Origin: Absidia repens
Taxonomy: Eukaryota > Mucoromycota > Mucoromycetes > Mucorales > Cunninghamellaceae
Assembly (NCBI GenBank): GCA_002105175.1
Contig: MCGE01000010.1
Span: 124,001 to 188,000, forward strand
Direction: 5' to 3'
Length of the DNA: 64,000 bases
In this document: positions 21,970-34,126 of the stretch, piece after piece
How the letters are laid out: every line of letters starts with the position of its first letter
Numbering within the stretch: position 1 is the stretch's first letter
Position numbers and translations under genes: made by a program
The notes under the pieces: generated by a model
Told to the model about the DNA's origin: nothing
What the model saw: the letters and a program-made list of their open reading frames with translations, nothing else
The model's database searches: none

Positions 21970-23298
21970 ATGTCCAAACGATCAAAAAGCCCGTCTATAT
22001 CATCATTAATACCTTCCGACAGATCCTTTCGTGACGACAAAAATGAACATCATCACCTCGAAAGGCAGCGAATGTTTGCAACCTCGCTGGCAGTAGAACG
22101 ATTTACGGATAAAATCAACCGCGGGTCTCCCATCAATATAAGACCGGTGACACTTCCTATCTGCAAAGCCTCCACCAAACGAATTCATTCTTTGGAATCC
22201 TTTTATATACAATCAAGATTTTTTCGGTTTTTATTACGGAAAGGCTTACCTCCCGTGTTACTCTTTCTTGGAACAACCTCAAGTATCGCATGGCTATTAC
22301 GTCGATTTTATTCTCGTCATCGATATTTGGCTCTGAACTCTCTTGGTGTACTTTACCCTGCTTGGCGGTGTTGGCACCTAGTTAAGAAACTAGATACACT
22401 AGGTGAGCCTTTAGACCAGCTCAAAGAATGTAAAACTTGGCTTGCCTATTGGCTATTGTATGGCTCTCTTCAAGGTAATATATACATACATATATATATA
22501 TATATATAGATATATATATGTGTGTGTGTGTGGCGCAAAAACATGAATGGAAGCTAATAACTTTATTGTTTGTAATGAGATAGTGCTGGATAACTGGGGG
22601 ACCGACATTGAACAACTTTTTCCAAACTACTACATCTACAAACTGGTAATCTTGTATTGGGCGCAGAGTCCTCATTCCAACGGGGCCACCATTCTTTACC
22701 AGCGCGTCCTTCAAAAACCCGAAGACGAAGAAGAAGAACAACATTGTGAAGACGAACAGAAAAATATGGGATACTATGACAACGATCGTATGTCCTCTGC
22801 AGAAACACAGCAGCAACAGAAAGAAAATGAACAGCAACAGCGGCAAGACTTTCCCCCACGAAAGTATCAACCATTATTCAACGATAATGACGAAGAATTG
22901 ACGTTGACCATTGGACATACAACGACGAACGACGACGAGTATTTCGACAACAACGAAAGTCATCAACAAAAAGAAATCGAACGCATTCGAAGTTTTCGCA
23001 TTCTTGATGGATATACACCAACCTTGACCAATGATGAGCATCATCCATCGTCCTACGATAGTAGTTGTAGCAGCAGCAGTGGAAATAGTCGTGATGTGAT
23101 GGGATACATATTATCTGATGAAAATAATCCCTTGGAAGTGTCAGACAATCATCTTTATCAACAACAAGACCAACAACAACAAAAGCAGGTAAGCTTTTGG
23201 ATCACCATCGTCAACTTGTTACTGATTTTTTTTTTTCACATTTGATTTTAAAGGATTTCTCGACACTTGCATCAATGGAAACTGAAACTGCGTGGTAG
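21970..23298 (+). CDS. TB2/DP1/HVA22 (REEP/Yop1)-family membrane protein
   Basis: Three exons (21970-22474, 22554-23188, 23254-23298) give 394 aa. Hydrophobic stretches at about residues 92-111 and in the domain that follows fit hairpin membrane insertion. The family signature lies at about 120-222: LYPAWRCWHLVKKL, KTWLAYWLLYGSLQ, DNWGTDIEQLFPNYYIYKL and LYWAQSPHSNGATILYQRVL. Family members bend and stabilise tubular ER membrane. The N-terminal 80 residues are basic and polar, and the tail after residue 225 is acidic and Q/N-rich, without a known domain. The start is the first ATG after a long T run. Longer than the usual 170-200 aa of Yop1, so it is a REEP-like variant rather than a plain Yop1. 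Confidence 0.88.
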
Positions 23299-23716
23299 AT
23301 TAGAATACTGTAGAATATATCTTCTTGCTCATTTACTTTATATTGCCTTATTACCACCGTTATTATTGTTATTATTATTATTATTATTATTACTATGTTA
23401 TTATATACCTTCTTCTTTATTATTTTTCACCCCCTCCACAGATTTAACTTCATTCTATGCAAAACAATGCAATGTCAATAAAAAAAAATGTCCAGCATAT
23501 TTTATTACTCTATTCTTATGTTGATAACGTGGGTTATTTTACGTTTATATTGTTCAATGTCCTTGGAGATTCTTTTCCATATATATTCTTTTCTCATGAA
23601 TCAGGTCAAATAGTCCTCGTGAAACACCATTATCCAATGATATCATGTATTTACATTCACGTGGTTTTTTTGTGCTTTGGCCATATATATTACTCTTCTT
23701 GACATTTTTCAAGTAG
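23299..23716. other. 3' flank of the REEP-like gene with TTA microsatellite
   Basis: TTATTATTATT repeat at about 23355-23395. No gene or known repeat is seen before the tRNA. Confidence 0.5.
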
Positions 23717-23788
23717 TCCCATATGGTCTAGTGGCTAGGATCCGGCGCTTTCACCGCCGTGGCCGGGGTTCGATTCCCCGTGTGGGAA
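23717..23788 (+). tRNA. tRNA-Glu(UUC)
   Basis: 72-nt intronless cloverleaf. The acceptor TCCCATA pairs with TGTGGGA (one G-U), discriminator A, D arm GGTCTAGTGGCTAGGATC, anticodon stem-loop CGGCG-CTTTCAC-CGCCG with TTC, B box GGTTCGATTCC. The T run TTTTT at 23796-23800 is the likely Pol III terminator. It differs from tRNA-Glu(CUC) at 43371 mainly in the anticodon stem. Decodes GAA, and probably GAG by wobble. Confidence 0.97.
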
Positions 23789-23918
23789 GATCATCTTTTT
23801 GCTCTCTAGCGTTTATGTCAGAGTCCGCTTTTTCTTTTGCTACGCTCATTATCGTATATTAGCTTGTAGCTGGGTCGTGTTTTTGTGGAGTTTTTGTATT
23901 TTTATGTGTTGTTTGTAT

Positions 23919-24187
23919 GTGAGCGCTAGACCCTTTTAGGATGAAGTTCAACCGATTGTAGCTGCAAAGGCTTAAAAATAAAATAGGACTAGATTTGAAA
24001 GTCCAAGTGGTGATGTGCTGTTTTTATTTTTGAAAATAATAAGGTCGATAAAATAAATAATGACTTGGATCAAGTCAAAAAAATAAAGTAAAATAAAATT
24101 CAGACTCAGCTGTCAAAAATTTATGATAAAAGTATTTCAAAAATTGGAATAAAAGGAAGTCAACAAGTTGGGTGGTTTTAAAGAATA
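23919..24187 (+). repeat. tRNA-associated repeat R2, copy 1
   Basis: Similar to 44366-44640 over its whole length: GATGAAGTTCAACCGATTGTAGC, AAAATAAAATAGGACTAG, CAGACTCAGCTGTCAAA, GGAATAAAAGGAAG. It begins about 130 bp past the tRNA-Glu(UUC) 3' end. In the other copy R2 lies downstream of R1, so R1 and R2 look like two parts of one element. Non-coding. Confidence 0.55.
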
Positions 24188-26693
24188 CAATAAACGCTCT
24201 GGTGCTCCGCTGGAGCCTTTGGAAATCTTCTATTGGGTGTCACAGTTTTTTATTAAAGTGTGGGTTTTGATGGGATAGGATTAAAGCCTCCGCCATTTCG
24301 CACTTTGGTGGGCAGCCCCGTGGGGCCCGACCGCCGTGCTCAGCGTGTCGTCAATGGGTTTTTTTGTGTGCTGAAATAATAGCTTACTTGAAAGGCGTCA
24401 GAGTGATCAGGGCTTGATTATGTAGGGGATTCAACTGCCTTTCCACTGGAGGATAAAACTAATTATGCACTATGGTAATTATGGCGATTGCCCCTTCATT
24501 TAATTTCTATTTGCATTTCCTTGATTTTTTGACATAAAAAAAAAGGTTGCATGATTCAGGCTCCGCATTTTGCTTTCTATTTTTTTTTTTTGCCCCCCCC
24601 CCTTTTTTCCACTCTTTTTCTTTCTTTTTTATTTTTTTCCTTCATGATAGTCTGAATGACATGATGGCAAGGCTCATTGGGGTACTGGTGATCTAGGATT
24701 AGTGTTAGAACTTGAACTAGGGGCGTTTTAAAAAACGCAAAACAAACATCATGGGGAAACCCTTTCATTTTGGATGAAGGATTTGGGAGCGACAGAAGAT
24801 TAGCACTCATTAGTTTAGTAATAGTTTGTCATCGTTTGTATCTACGTCTGAATAAATATGTTCTTTTTATTATAATTAGTATATCTGTTGTTCGTTTACA
24901 TGAGCTTCATCGAATGTGTATTACATATGCATAGAAAAAAAAAAGTGTGTCTATATATATATATATATGAAAAAGAAATGGATTGGGTATCATAGAGACT
25001 TCTTCTACCAACTCTATAAGTTTGTGCGTAGAAAAGAATTCAGGGATGTGTTTGTGTGAAATACAGCTATTACAGTGTATTTTGTTGTGGTGGGGTATAT
25101 TGAAGAGTAAAGTTGAGAATAGTATCAACCATGTAGTCACTGGGTGGCGGTGGGTTTCTGAAGTGTGGGTTTTGATGGGATGGCGTGAAAGACTCTGTGA
25201 TTTGGCACTATGGGTGGGCAGCGATTGAGAAAAAAAAAGGATGGACAGCTCCTATGGTGGAAAGGGCATCAGCGGTGGAGCACAAAAAAAAGTTACCAAG
25301 CTGAGTTTTCTTACGATCCATTTTCTTTTTAATATATAACACACACACCACACACACCCCACGCACCGCCCCCAACCACCCTAATCATCCAAATTATAAA
25401 ACAACTACTGCCTGAATAAAAGATTATACAGTTTGTCTGATAGAGTGCTACCCAATGTTTTACAAAAAGTGTCATCTGTAATGTGTTAGGATAGAGAAGG
25501 TTATTAGAGTACTAAAAAAGAAAAAGCGTGGTGAAAAAAGGAGCAGTTGGATGACTTCACCATTTCGCACTATGGCGGGCAGCCCCTTGGGGCCCATCCG
25601 TCGTTGCTCAGCGCTCAGTCAGGACTTGATGGGGTTTTTTTTTTTTTTTTGTATGGTGAAAAAAAAAGGTAGTTGAACGACTTCGCCATTTCGCACTATG
25701 GTGGGCAGCCCCTTGGGGCCCATCCGTCGTTGCTTAGCGCTCAGTCAGGACTTGGTTTTTTTTTTTTTTTTGGCTTTTGGATGGTGAAAAAAAAGAGGCA
25801 GTCGCCCCGACTATATGCAAGAAAGAAAAGATGGACGGTGGCGTCATTTACACTCCGCTTTCGCTTTATTTATTTTTGTCTTTTTTCGCTTTTCTTCTGT
25901 TTTTTACTTTTATTTCCTTTCTCCATTAATTCTTCAATGTGCTGTGATCTTGGATTAGAATTAGAACGTGAATCAGGGGCATTTTGAAAAATGCAATACA
26001 AACATGCATGGAGAAACCCTTTCATTTTGGGTTCAAGATTTGGATCCACTCATTAGCTTAGCTTCACCATAGTTATAACTGAACCACCAATAATTTAGTT
26101 TAGTGCTAGTTTGTCATAGTTTTTAACTTCATCCAAATAAAATACACTTGTTTCTTTTTATCGTTAGTTTCTTTGTTATAAGTTTAAATTGTTTGTATTG
26201 ACGAATGGGCATACATGGACATAGAAATAAATTGGTGTGTTTGAGTACGTTGAAAGAAAATGTGCGGGATATTAAGATGACTTTGTCTACCACCTCATGT
26301 ATATATTTGAACGTAGAAAAAAAAATAGCCATTTGTTTGTGTAAGAAAAAATGCAATACAGTATATTTAGTTTGTTAGCTCCTCTGTATTTCATACCTAG
26401 GTGGGTTATGTAGAGTCGCAATGGTGGGGAAAGTAATATTTATGTAACTACAATTCATCTTCAGCGAAAAATGACGCCCATTTCAAATTTTTACTCAAAT
26501 CGACCTGGAATCAATATAGAAACATTGAAGATATGTTGTGAACTATCTTCCGTAGATCAGATATATATACTGTTTATATATTGGGGTAGAAAAAGAACAG
26601 ACATGTGCCTGTGTGAAAAAAAGTATAGAGTATTTACTTTATTGGGTCCTCTGCATTTCATACCGAAGTGGGTTATATAGGGTGTCAGCTCAT
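24188..26693 (-). repeat. family A long composite element, minus orientation
   Basis: Inverted partner of 12370-14974. Read on the plus strand it begins AATAAACGCTCTGG, TGCTCCGCTGGAGCC, runs through the GGGCAGCCCCGTGGGGCCC block, the G-C type core (about 24721-24790) and a second start segment near 25330. The A-T type core lies at about 25976-26040, and the repeat ends near GTGGGTTATATAGGGTG. The CCATTTCGCACTATGG(C/T)GGGCAGCCCC block is present twice in tandem (about 25561 and 25686). No coding content. Confidence 0.6.
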
Positions 26694-26981
26694 TTTCAGC
26701 GAAAAATGATATTTTCCATGATTTACAAATAAATCGTTCTGAGTGATGGAACCTCAGTGGGGTGCAGGAGTAATAATCCAACATTTCATTAACTCCGAAA
26801 AATTCACCAAATATATAGCCCCGAACATTTTTTGAGAAATCCTAACTAGTATAAATTCTGTAATTCAAAAGATCAAAACGTTTATTGCGGTAATAATGCA
26901 ATCATTTAATAATAAAATAAACTAATTCAAATAATAACAATCAAAAACTAAACTAAACTAAACTAAACTATCAAAATGAGA

Positions 26982-29764
26982 TCAAACGGCGCGGTATCCT
27001 AATCGCCGGCGATTGTATATCTTGTACGTAAAGAATCCGCATACACCAATAATGGAAGAGACAATCATAACAATAGTGACCAGCACAACAATTGACCACG
27101 CAAAAGGCAGACCAAACACTCCTCTGCGTATGGGTAGCAACACTGTATTGATTTCCAGTACCCCACCACCGCCCGCCGTGACCTTGCCAAGCCCTGTGAC
27201 CTGGGCCGTCATGGATTCTTTATCTTTGACCACCACAATAAGATCATCATCACCGCCATCATTTTCAGTTTCTTTTTTGATAATTACTTTATCCTTCCCT
27301 GAGAGGTATGTCTGATAATCCGATTGCCAGTTGAGTACATCTTGGCGCCAGGTAGTTTTCAACAAATGAAAGCGCGCAATGCGATCGAGCTGGTAAGGGT
27401 CATTGTAAAGGTTGTCCAAATCCACATGCGCAAACGCCTTGTCGGTAGGAGCCAGAACCACACAGTCACTTGCATTTAGCACATCCGTCATGTTCGCTCG
27501 TTCCAGGACCTTGACCATTGTCGTAGCCCCAATCCCTACCAGGAGGTCGTAGTTGGTGATTTTCACTTGGCCAGGAATCTGGACATCCGTCAATTTGTGG
27601 ACCACACCATTCGACATCAGTATGTTCTTGCTTCCATCACCACCTTTCCCATCCACCACAATCACACCTGCATTTGCATCCGATCCATCCGGGCGTCCCA
27701 CCACCACGTGTTGCTTGTCCTGAGTGGCACGTATGCGAAGCATGGATTTGGCAAGTGTTGGCACTTCACTGACGTGATTCATCATATCATCATAATAGAG
27801 GAGTTCTTGAGCTGCATGATACCGCAATACAGTCTGTAAATGTTGCTTCCCAGTTGGATGTACAAAATATTTAGCCAGAAGACCCAAGCGGATAAATGCA
27901 TCGTTAGTTGGGACAAACAGCGTGATACCTTTTGCTTGTCGTATCTCGTCAGCCAGTTCAGACACATATAATGTTGCAATAAATGTCGATAAATCCAAAT
28001 CTACCACCAGCTGGGAAAGCATATCACCAGGTATTTTCAACGGATCAGATATCTTGTAAATGCTGTCACCTCTAATGTCATCTATTAAAAAGCAGTATAG
28101 CATGATGAATATCGAATCTAACAATGGGGGGGGTTCTTTCCTTACCAACACTTGTAATGACTCGCGAATGATCAAAACGGATAGATTTCCCAGGTTTGGA
28201 GGCAAAGACTTCTTCACTGTCTACGTATACAGGTATTCGTTGCAGGGCACCACCCATAGGTTTAGAGGCAAACTGAGACACCAACATCATTCCGTCGCTT
28301 AGCGAATCCTTTGTCCAAGTGCTGTTCGAGATGTGGTAGTTGAGCCAATCACGCTTGATATGGTTGGGAATAGTATTTTCATCAATGGCATCGTTTTCTG
28401 GGGCCAAAAAGGTATAACCGTACTTTTTGGAGTCATCCAAGTAATCGCCAAGGCCAAACCGATCCAGCAGCGTTACAAATTTTGTAGCATTGAGTCCATA
28501 GAGATATTTTCGACTATCGAAGAATAAGGTGTCGGGGATAGGTATGTCTTTCAATTCATGTACCACTCCTAAAAAACCAAAAAAAAGGCCACAAAGAGAA
28601 GAAAAACCTGTTAGAATTTCCAAAAAGCTCTCCCCCCCCCTTTCATGTATATCATCCATCTCCTCATTCTCAGTTTTTACCATTAGCCGCCAGTATATCA
28701 CTTTGTATCATTTGCTTGTCATTGACCATTATCTTCCCATCGTCCAGAATATCGATCGTAATTGACTCCCCATTGGCCGTTTTATCTATCAGAATGGAAG
28801 AAAAAAACACAAGTTAGTATATCACCGATTTGCAGATTGAAGAGATATCTAACTCACAGGTAGATTTTCCGGTCGGCATATCTACAGCATAGTTCGGTCC
28901 AGTATCATTGTATAGCACCATATAGTTCAAGTAAGACTGAAGATCCTTTCCTCCATACAACGGTGACGAGAGATAGGCATGTTCGATAGAATTAAACTTG
29001 GCCAGAGGATCCGCCTTGGTCACAAACACAGTAAAAGGTTTTCCTTGGCTCACAGTAGAGTTGATACCTGCCAATGCCATGATGTCAAAGTAGGATTGAT
29101 ATTGCTGTCTTAAAAGTACATCTACCCCCGTAAAAAAAAAAAAAAAAAAAAAAGTATATTTTAGTAAACTGTGTATTTGTGATAATATATATGCACTTCT
29201 TATATTACCTAACATCACAGGAGGCGCCAAGACTTGATCAATGGCGTGGATATAAGTTTTGTTGTTGACTTGAATATCTTGAGTAGTGATTTGCGCTTGA
29301 TTGATATATATCTTTCCACCACCTTTTCCGAGCTTTCCGTCCTTTGTCACCTTGATACGCTGACCATTGTGTTTTTTCTTGGGACCTAGGAGGTTGGGCC
29401 GTTCATAGTTTGACGTCAGTAATTGGCCATGGAAGAAGTCTTGGCTCAGCTGTCCATGTTGTATAAAGTGGTAAAGAAGAATATGCTTGTCTATTTCTGG
29501 ACCTTGATAGTGTTCAAAGGCAGTGTCATCGGGTGCAAAAAGTGTAGCCGATTCAAGGTCATTAACGTAGGGTATTAGTTCGGTTTTGTTGAGATAATCC
29601 ACCAATATTTGAAATCGATTTTGTTCTACAAGAATGTCGATGATGGTCGAGTTGTTGTTGGTATTGCCACTAGAACCAACACCAATAAAATCTCCCAATA
29701 CAGTATGGGATATAAGTAAGAGTATATGCACATATATAATAGAAGAGCTAAGTATAATTGTCAT
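26982..29764 (-). CDS. five-domain fasciclin (FAS1) membrane protein
   Basis: Five exons on the minus strand: 29209-29764, 28858-29121, 28681-28785, 28146-28568, 26982-28081. They join in phase to 815 aa. Residues 1-24 (MTIILSSSIIYVHILLLISH...) form a signal peptide; the start was chosen for that, although an upstream in-frame ATG exists. Five FAS1-like units follow. Recognisable blocks are ATLFAPDDTAFE (unit 1), KPFTVFVTKADPL (2), YTFLAPENDAID (3), ITLFVPTNDAF (4) and CVVLAPTDKAFAH (5), most units ending in a VVH-type or similar motif. A C-terminal transmembrane helix (about 778-803) precedes the short basic tail NRRRLGYRAV. FAS1 proteins mediate adhesion or act at vacuolar or cell-surface membranes; the type I topology is seen, the exact role is not known. 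Confidence 0.92.
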
Positions 29765-30246
29765 TTGTGTTGGAAAGAAAAAGAAAGGAGAGGGGAAAAA
29801 AATAAACGTTGGCAAAAAAAAAGTTATGCCGCTGACTTTGAAAATCATGGGAACTGCAGTATACCCAACTTTATGTTCTAGAACAAGAAACACTGTATCG
29901 CAAATAATAAACAATATAGCTTGTCAACAACAAACATTCCATTGAGAATAAAAATCCCAAGGCTATGTGTCTCGTGTGTATATTCCATTCTGCATGAAAC
30001 GGGTCTAGTCTCCGAGTTAGCGTAAAATGAGAGATGGCTGATCATCGATCACATGTATTAACTCTCATAATTCTATCTTCGAATAAAAAGGAACATGTAA
30101 ACTAAAAACATTATAAGATGAAGATCAAGTGTTTTTTATTGATATGTTGACAACAATATGACAATAAAGATAATAAAAGAAATAATAAAAATAGGAACAC
30201 AATCGAACAACCTATATACAAATGACTAAACTAAGATAAAAAGGGA
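29765..30246. other. upstream of the FAS1 gene, downstream of the permease remnant
   Basis: AT-rich, no gene or repeat recognised. Convergence or promoter signals could not be identified with confidence. Confidence 0.4.
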
Positions 30247-31005
30247 CTATTTACTACCAGAGATTGCAAGAGCAAGATCTACCGCCGTCACCGCCACCTG
30301 ATATAAATTAGCTATCATTATTAAAATAAAGGCTTTAAGAAATAGTAACAACAGGTAACTTTCTATGGGCAAACGGTTCCAGTTGATCAGGGGAAATTGC
30401 AATACAAAAATTAGATTCAGAAAGGTAGACATAATACCAGCCATAATGTATTCAGTACAGACAACTGTTTCAAATGCCCTATATATAAATTGTAATTGGT
30501 GAGTAAGCCCACTATTGTTGTGAGGACACAATTGTCAATCTGAGCTTACGATAAAAACCCTTGGAATGCAGTGTTTGATGAAGTTGAAAGCACATATTTG
30601 AACCAATCTAGGGCCATACTGAAACCAAGGGCAAGTGATAATGGTGCTGCTACTATCACTCGATCACGGCGCGTCCAATCGAGATAGTCATGAACATGGA
30701 ACCCAGATGTAGCAGCCGATGCAGATATGAAGGTTGTCATTCCACCAATCATAGGACTTGGTAATGATAAGAAAACTGCTGATAGTTTAAAAGTGAAGCA
30801 CAGATGAGTCCAGCAGTCCGACTGACACACCGCTTCACAGCAATGATACCATTGTTTTGATTAAAAGTAGCCAAATCAGAAAACACACCAGAAATACCAT
30901 CTGCCAAAAGCCCACCTTGGCAAAGCTTTTCAAATTTTTGTCCGTCCCATGCAGGGCCAGAGGTATCAATTGAACTTCTGAAGCCTGAATATGCGCCTCA
31001 CTGCA
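30247..31005 (-). pseudogene. NCS2 nucleobase permease, C-terminal fragment
   Basis: Minus-strand remains of a UapA/UapC-type purine (xanthine/uric acid) permease. SSIDTSGPAWDGQKFEK, then GGLLADGISGVFSDL and QNNGIIAVKRCVSRTAG match the substrate-motif region of the family (usual form QNNGxxxxTRCASRxAG; the T is K here). After CASLL there is a frameshift with loss of part of a helix (about 30795). SAVFLSLPSPMIGGMTTF resumes in another frame, continues to DWFKYVL, crosses a 71-bp intron (30479-30549) and ends VALAISGSK-like. The fragment begins at 31005, where a family A repeat takes over. Non-functional as it stands. Confidence 0.8.
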
Positions 31006-31009
31006 CAGT

Positions 31010-31681
31010 TAGGTTCATAGTATGTGGATAGTCACCACAGGGTGAAATGGTGGAGGCGTCAAAACACATCCTATCAAATCAAAACCCACACTTCATAACA
31101 CCCCCCCCCTGACACCCAGTAAATTGATCATTTTTGATCCTTCACTATCCAATCAATATTATCCTCAAATATAGCCCACTACAACAAAATACACTGTAAT
31201 AGTTGTTTTTTTCACATCAACACATGCCTTTTTTCTTTCTATGCACAAACTTATACAGTATACATGACTTGCTGGAAGAAGTCACCGTATTACCCAATCC
31301 GTTCGTTTTTCATATATACTGTACACACACACTTTTTTTCTATGCACATAAATGCTATTCGATAAAGCTCATGATGTAAAGGTATAACAGAGAAACTAAT
31401 GACAAAAAATAAAGCATATTTTATTCAGAGGTAGATCAAACGGTGACAAACTAATACTAAACTAATGACGATTCCATGATATTATTTCCTAGGATGAGGT
31501 TAATCTAATGACGTTCCCAAATCCTACATCCAAAATGAAAGGGTTTCTCCATGATGTTCGTTTTGCATTTTTGAAAATGCCTCTAAATCAAGTTCTAACA
31601 CTAATCCTAGATCACTAGTACCCCAATGAGCCTTGACATCATATCATTCGGACTTTCATGAAGGGAAAAAGAAGAAGAGTG

Positions 31682-31717
<36 letters not shown>

Positions 31718-31900
31718 TATAAAAGAAGAAAAGTGGAAAAAAAATTTGGCGCCAAAAAAAAAATTTAATCATGTGTGCCGCATCTGAATTGATATTTTTT
31801 ACATCTAAACACTATCCTATATTTCTCACTCAGCACACACAAAAAAATTACGTATATACACAGGAAAAGTATCTCCCATTAATCCGGATTCAATAATGAA
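31010..31900 (+). repeat. family A repeat inserted in the permease gene
   Basis: Shows family A order: GTGAAATGGTGGAGGCGTC and CAAAACCCACACTTCATAAC; CACTGTAATAGTTG; then the core at about 31515-31600 with the A-T hairpin variant GCATTTTTGAAAATGC, CCCAATGAGCCTTGACATCA and a long T run (about 31686-31716). It lies exactly between the C-terminal (30247-31005) and N-terminal (31922-32205) remains of the permease. The middle of the gene is missing, so insertion was accompanied or followed by deletion. Confidence 0.6.
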
Positions 31901-31921
31901 GCAGAGATTATATATTAACGT

Positions 31922-32205
31922 GTAGCTTGTCAAAATTGAGATACGAAGGACTAGTCCCGTTTACCATGACCATTGGTGCTACCGAACCACCATTAACGGC
32001 CAAAAAAAAAAATATTCAGTAAAAAACAACGGTCAATTGAATGATCACAAGTACAAGTAGATTTACGTTGGAATTCCATTATGAGGGCTATAAAAATCGG
32101 AATTTCATCATTAGGACCATATAAAGGGAATTCATTTGCTTTTGGTTGAAGAAAAGGAATCCGAGGCATACAATCGTAAAAAAAAAGGTTAAAAGTACCC
32201 GTCAT
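31922..32205 (-). pseudogene. NCS2 nucleobase permease, N-terminal fragment
   Basis: From ATG at 32203-32205 the minus strand reads MTGTFNLFFYDCMPRIPFL, then LYGPNDEIPIFIALIMEFQ, the conserved entry to transmembrane segment 1 of NCS2 permeases (usually ...IMGFQHALAM). After FQ there is a possible intron donor (GTAAAT). About 110 bp further, GGSVAPMVMVNGTSP resembles the VGGxxxPP segment after the first helix. The reading frame then stops and a family A repeat begins. This is the front end of the same gene as 30247-31005. Confidence 0.7.
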
Positions 32206-32795
32206 TGTTGGGTTGAACTGTACGATTATCCTGCTGTGTGGTAATAAATATAGACGCTCTAGCTATTTATGTGTTTTAGTGAATTTATTTTTTGCACGGT
32301 GCATAAAGGAAAACCAATCTGACTTGGTAGTTGTTGGTGCTGTCACCTCAGTATGCTTGTATATCTTGTGGTTGCTCGATGGCAACTTCAAATTGATGAT
32401 GCTTTTTTTTTCGATAGAACTAGAGGATGTGAATCAAAAACTTGAGTTGAATTAAGATACCTTGAATATAAATAAAAAGAGTTTGAGTGATAACAAAAAT
32501 AATGAAATCAGCATTTTTTTAAGGGTGAAAACATTTAAATAACAATTGATATTCGAAATGATAGTATGTTAAAGAAAGTTCTTTATCTTTTGTCACTATA
32601 CTTTTCGATTGTCTTAACTTCTCCAGAAAAAGAAATTAGAGAATTGATCGGAATTGGAATTGCCCCCAAAATCATGCGCTTCTCAGGGACGAAAAAAAAA
32701 AAAAAAAAAAAAAAACTATATCAAGGCCAGCTTTTTTCTTCTTGCCTCACCGTTCTATAAGTATTTTATTTTGATTTACCCATCCGATATTATAT
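32206..32795. other. intergenic region, permease remnant to deaminase
   Basis: Divergent promoter space between the old permease start and the deaminase. AT-rich with an A run at about 32692-32714. Short frames have no recognisable domain. Confidence 0.4.
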
Positions 32796-33849
32796 ATGAC
32801 ACCAATTTTATTGTTTATTTTCTTCATTGTCTTTATCTCTGATATGACAGCAGCACAGACATGTCATCATGTCGATGATCAAGTGGACATTGATGAATGT
32901 TATATGAAAATTGCTTTGGATTACGCTCTTCTCCACAATTCTGGATTTCCTTTTGGTGCGCTAATTGTAGATCACACCAAAAATGATATTTCTTGCTATG
33001 GTGCTAATTCTAATACTCAAAATAAACTTTTACATGGTAATGAATGGTCTGCTTGATCTCATGAATAGTATTAAGACGAGTCTTTTTTTAATAGGCGAAA
33101 CAGCTGCTTTTTGGAAGTAGGGTCATTCATCACTTTTTTTTTTAAAAAAAAACCAAAAGTTACATTGATTTCCTTATTTAGAACAATCAGGACAGTTGCG
33201 GTATATTCCATGATTTTCTTATCAAATTTACTTTCTTATATTTATCTATTCTTAGTTGTACTCAACTTTATCCTTCTCCCACAAACGACGATATGACCAA
33301 TCCTGGGCTAGATTGGTCAAAGCAAACTTTATATACAACTGGCGAGCCTGTAATATAGAATATGACTATGTGTATATTTGTGATTTCTCATCGTATCATT
33401 TTGTAGTGTCCCATGTGTGCTTCCCAAAGTATTTATCGTGGTGTTTCTCGGGTTGTTTGGGGCTCTTCTATCTCAGATATTAACAAAAGTGGCAGACAGC
33501 AATTGGCCATCAATATGTAAGATAATAATAATAATAATAATAATACTGTAATATTTTTTTATGTCAAATTTTTACTGATACTTTATTGTTGTAATTTATT
33601 TTTTTCACATATAGCGAAGAAGTGGTCGCCTCTGCCAAACTAGGGGCGGGGATTGAAGACAATCGCGTTCCTGAATTATTAGGTGGTGTTCACAAAGATG
33701 AATGTGATCATGCTTTTTGGTGCGCTTTTTCGGTGTTCAGAACAAAGGAATATCATGATGCCATGATAATGAACAATGATACTGAATATATTCAAGATAG
33801 GAATGCAAGGTTTCCATGTGTCAGTTTTCCCGTCAGACAACAAGTCTAA
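32796..33849 (+). CDS. CDA-fold nucleobase/nucleoside deaminase with signal-like N-terminus
   Basis: Five exons (32796-33036, 33095-33116, 33256-33349, 33407-33516, 33615-33849) give 233 aa in consistent phase. The zinc-dependent deaminase motifs are present and reassembled only by splicing: H80-G81-E82 (zinc ligand and catalytic Glu, split across intron 1) and P119-C120-P-M-C123 (two zinc Cys, split by intron 3). The core GFPFGALIVD and LYTTGEPCPMC fit the guanine/cytosine/tRNA-adenosine deaminase class (COG0590-like). The substrate is not decidable from sequence. Residues 1-21 (MTPILLFIFFIVFISDMTAA) look like a signal peptide or anchor; a second ATG at codon 17 would give a cytosolic form. 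Neighbours are a broken nucleobase permease and a 2OG oxygenase. Confidence 0.87.
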
Positions 33850-34126
33850 TTCCACTGTAGTTTAGTGGCCTTTATGATAACTCATTCAGATATACAGTAA
33901 AGCACGGTCATACTATAAAGAAAATAAAATGCTATATTTCACACTTGAAAACTAAATTAGATTTGATAAGCATGACTAGAATGATATTAGGATTATTATC
34001 GCTAACGATGTCTAATTTAAGATTTTTTTGTGTGCGGCGTTTCAAAAAATTGCGATAAGGGGGGTTCTTTTTCATCTACCTTTTTTTTTTCTTTTTTCTT
34101 TTTTACTTTATTTTTTACTTTTTTTC

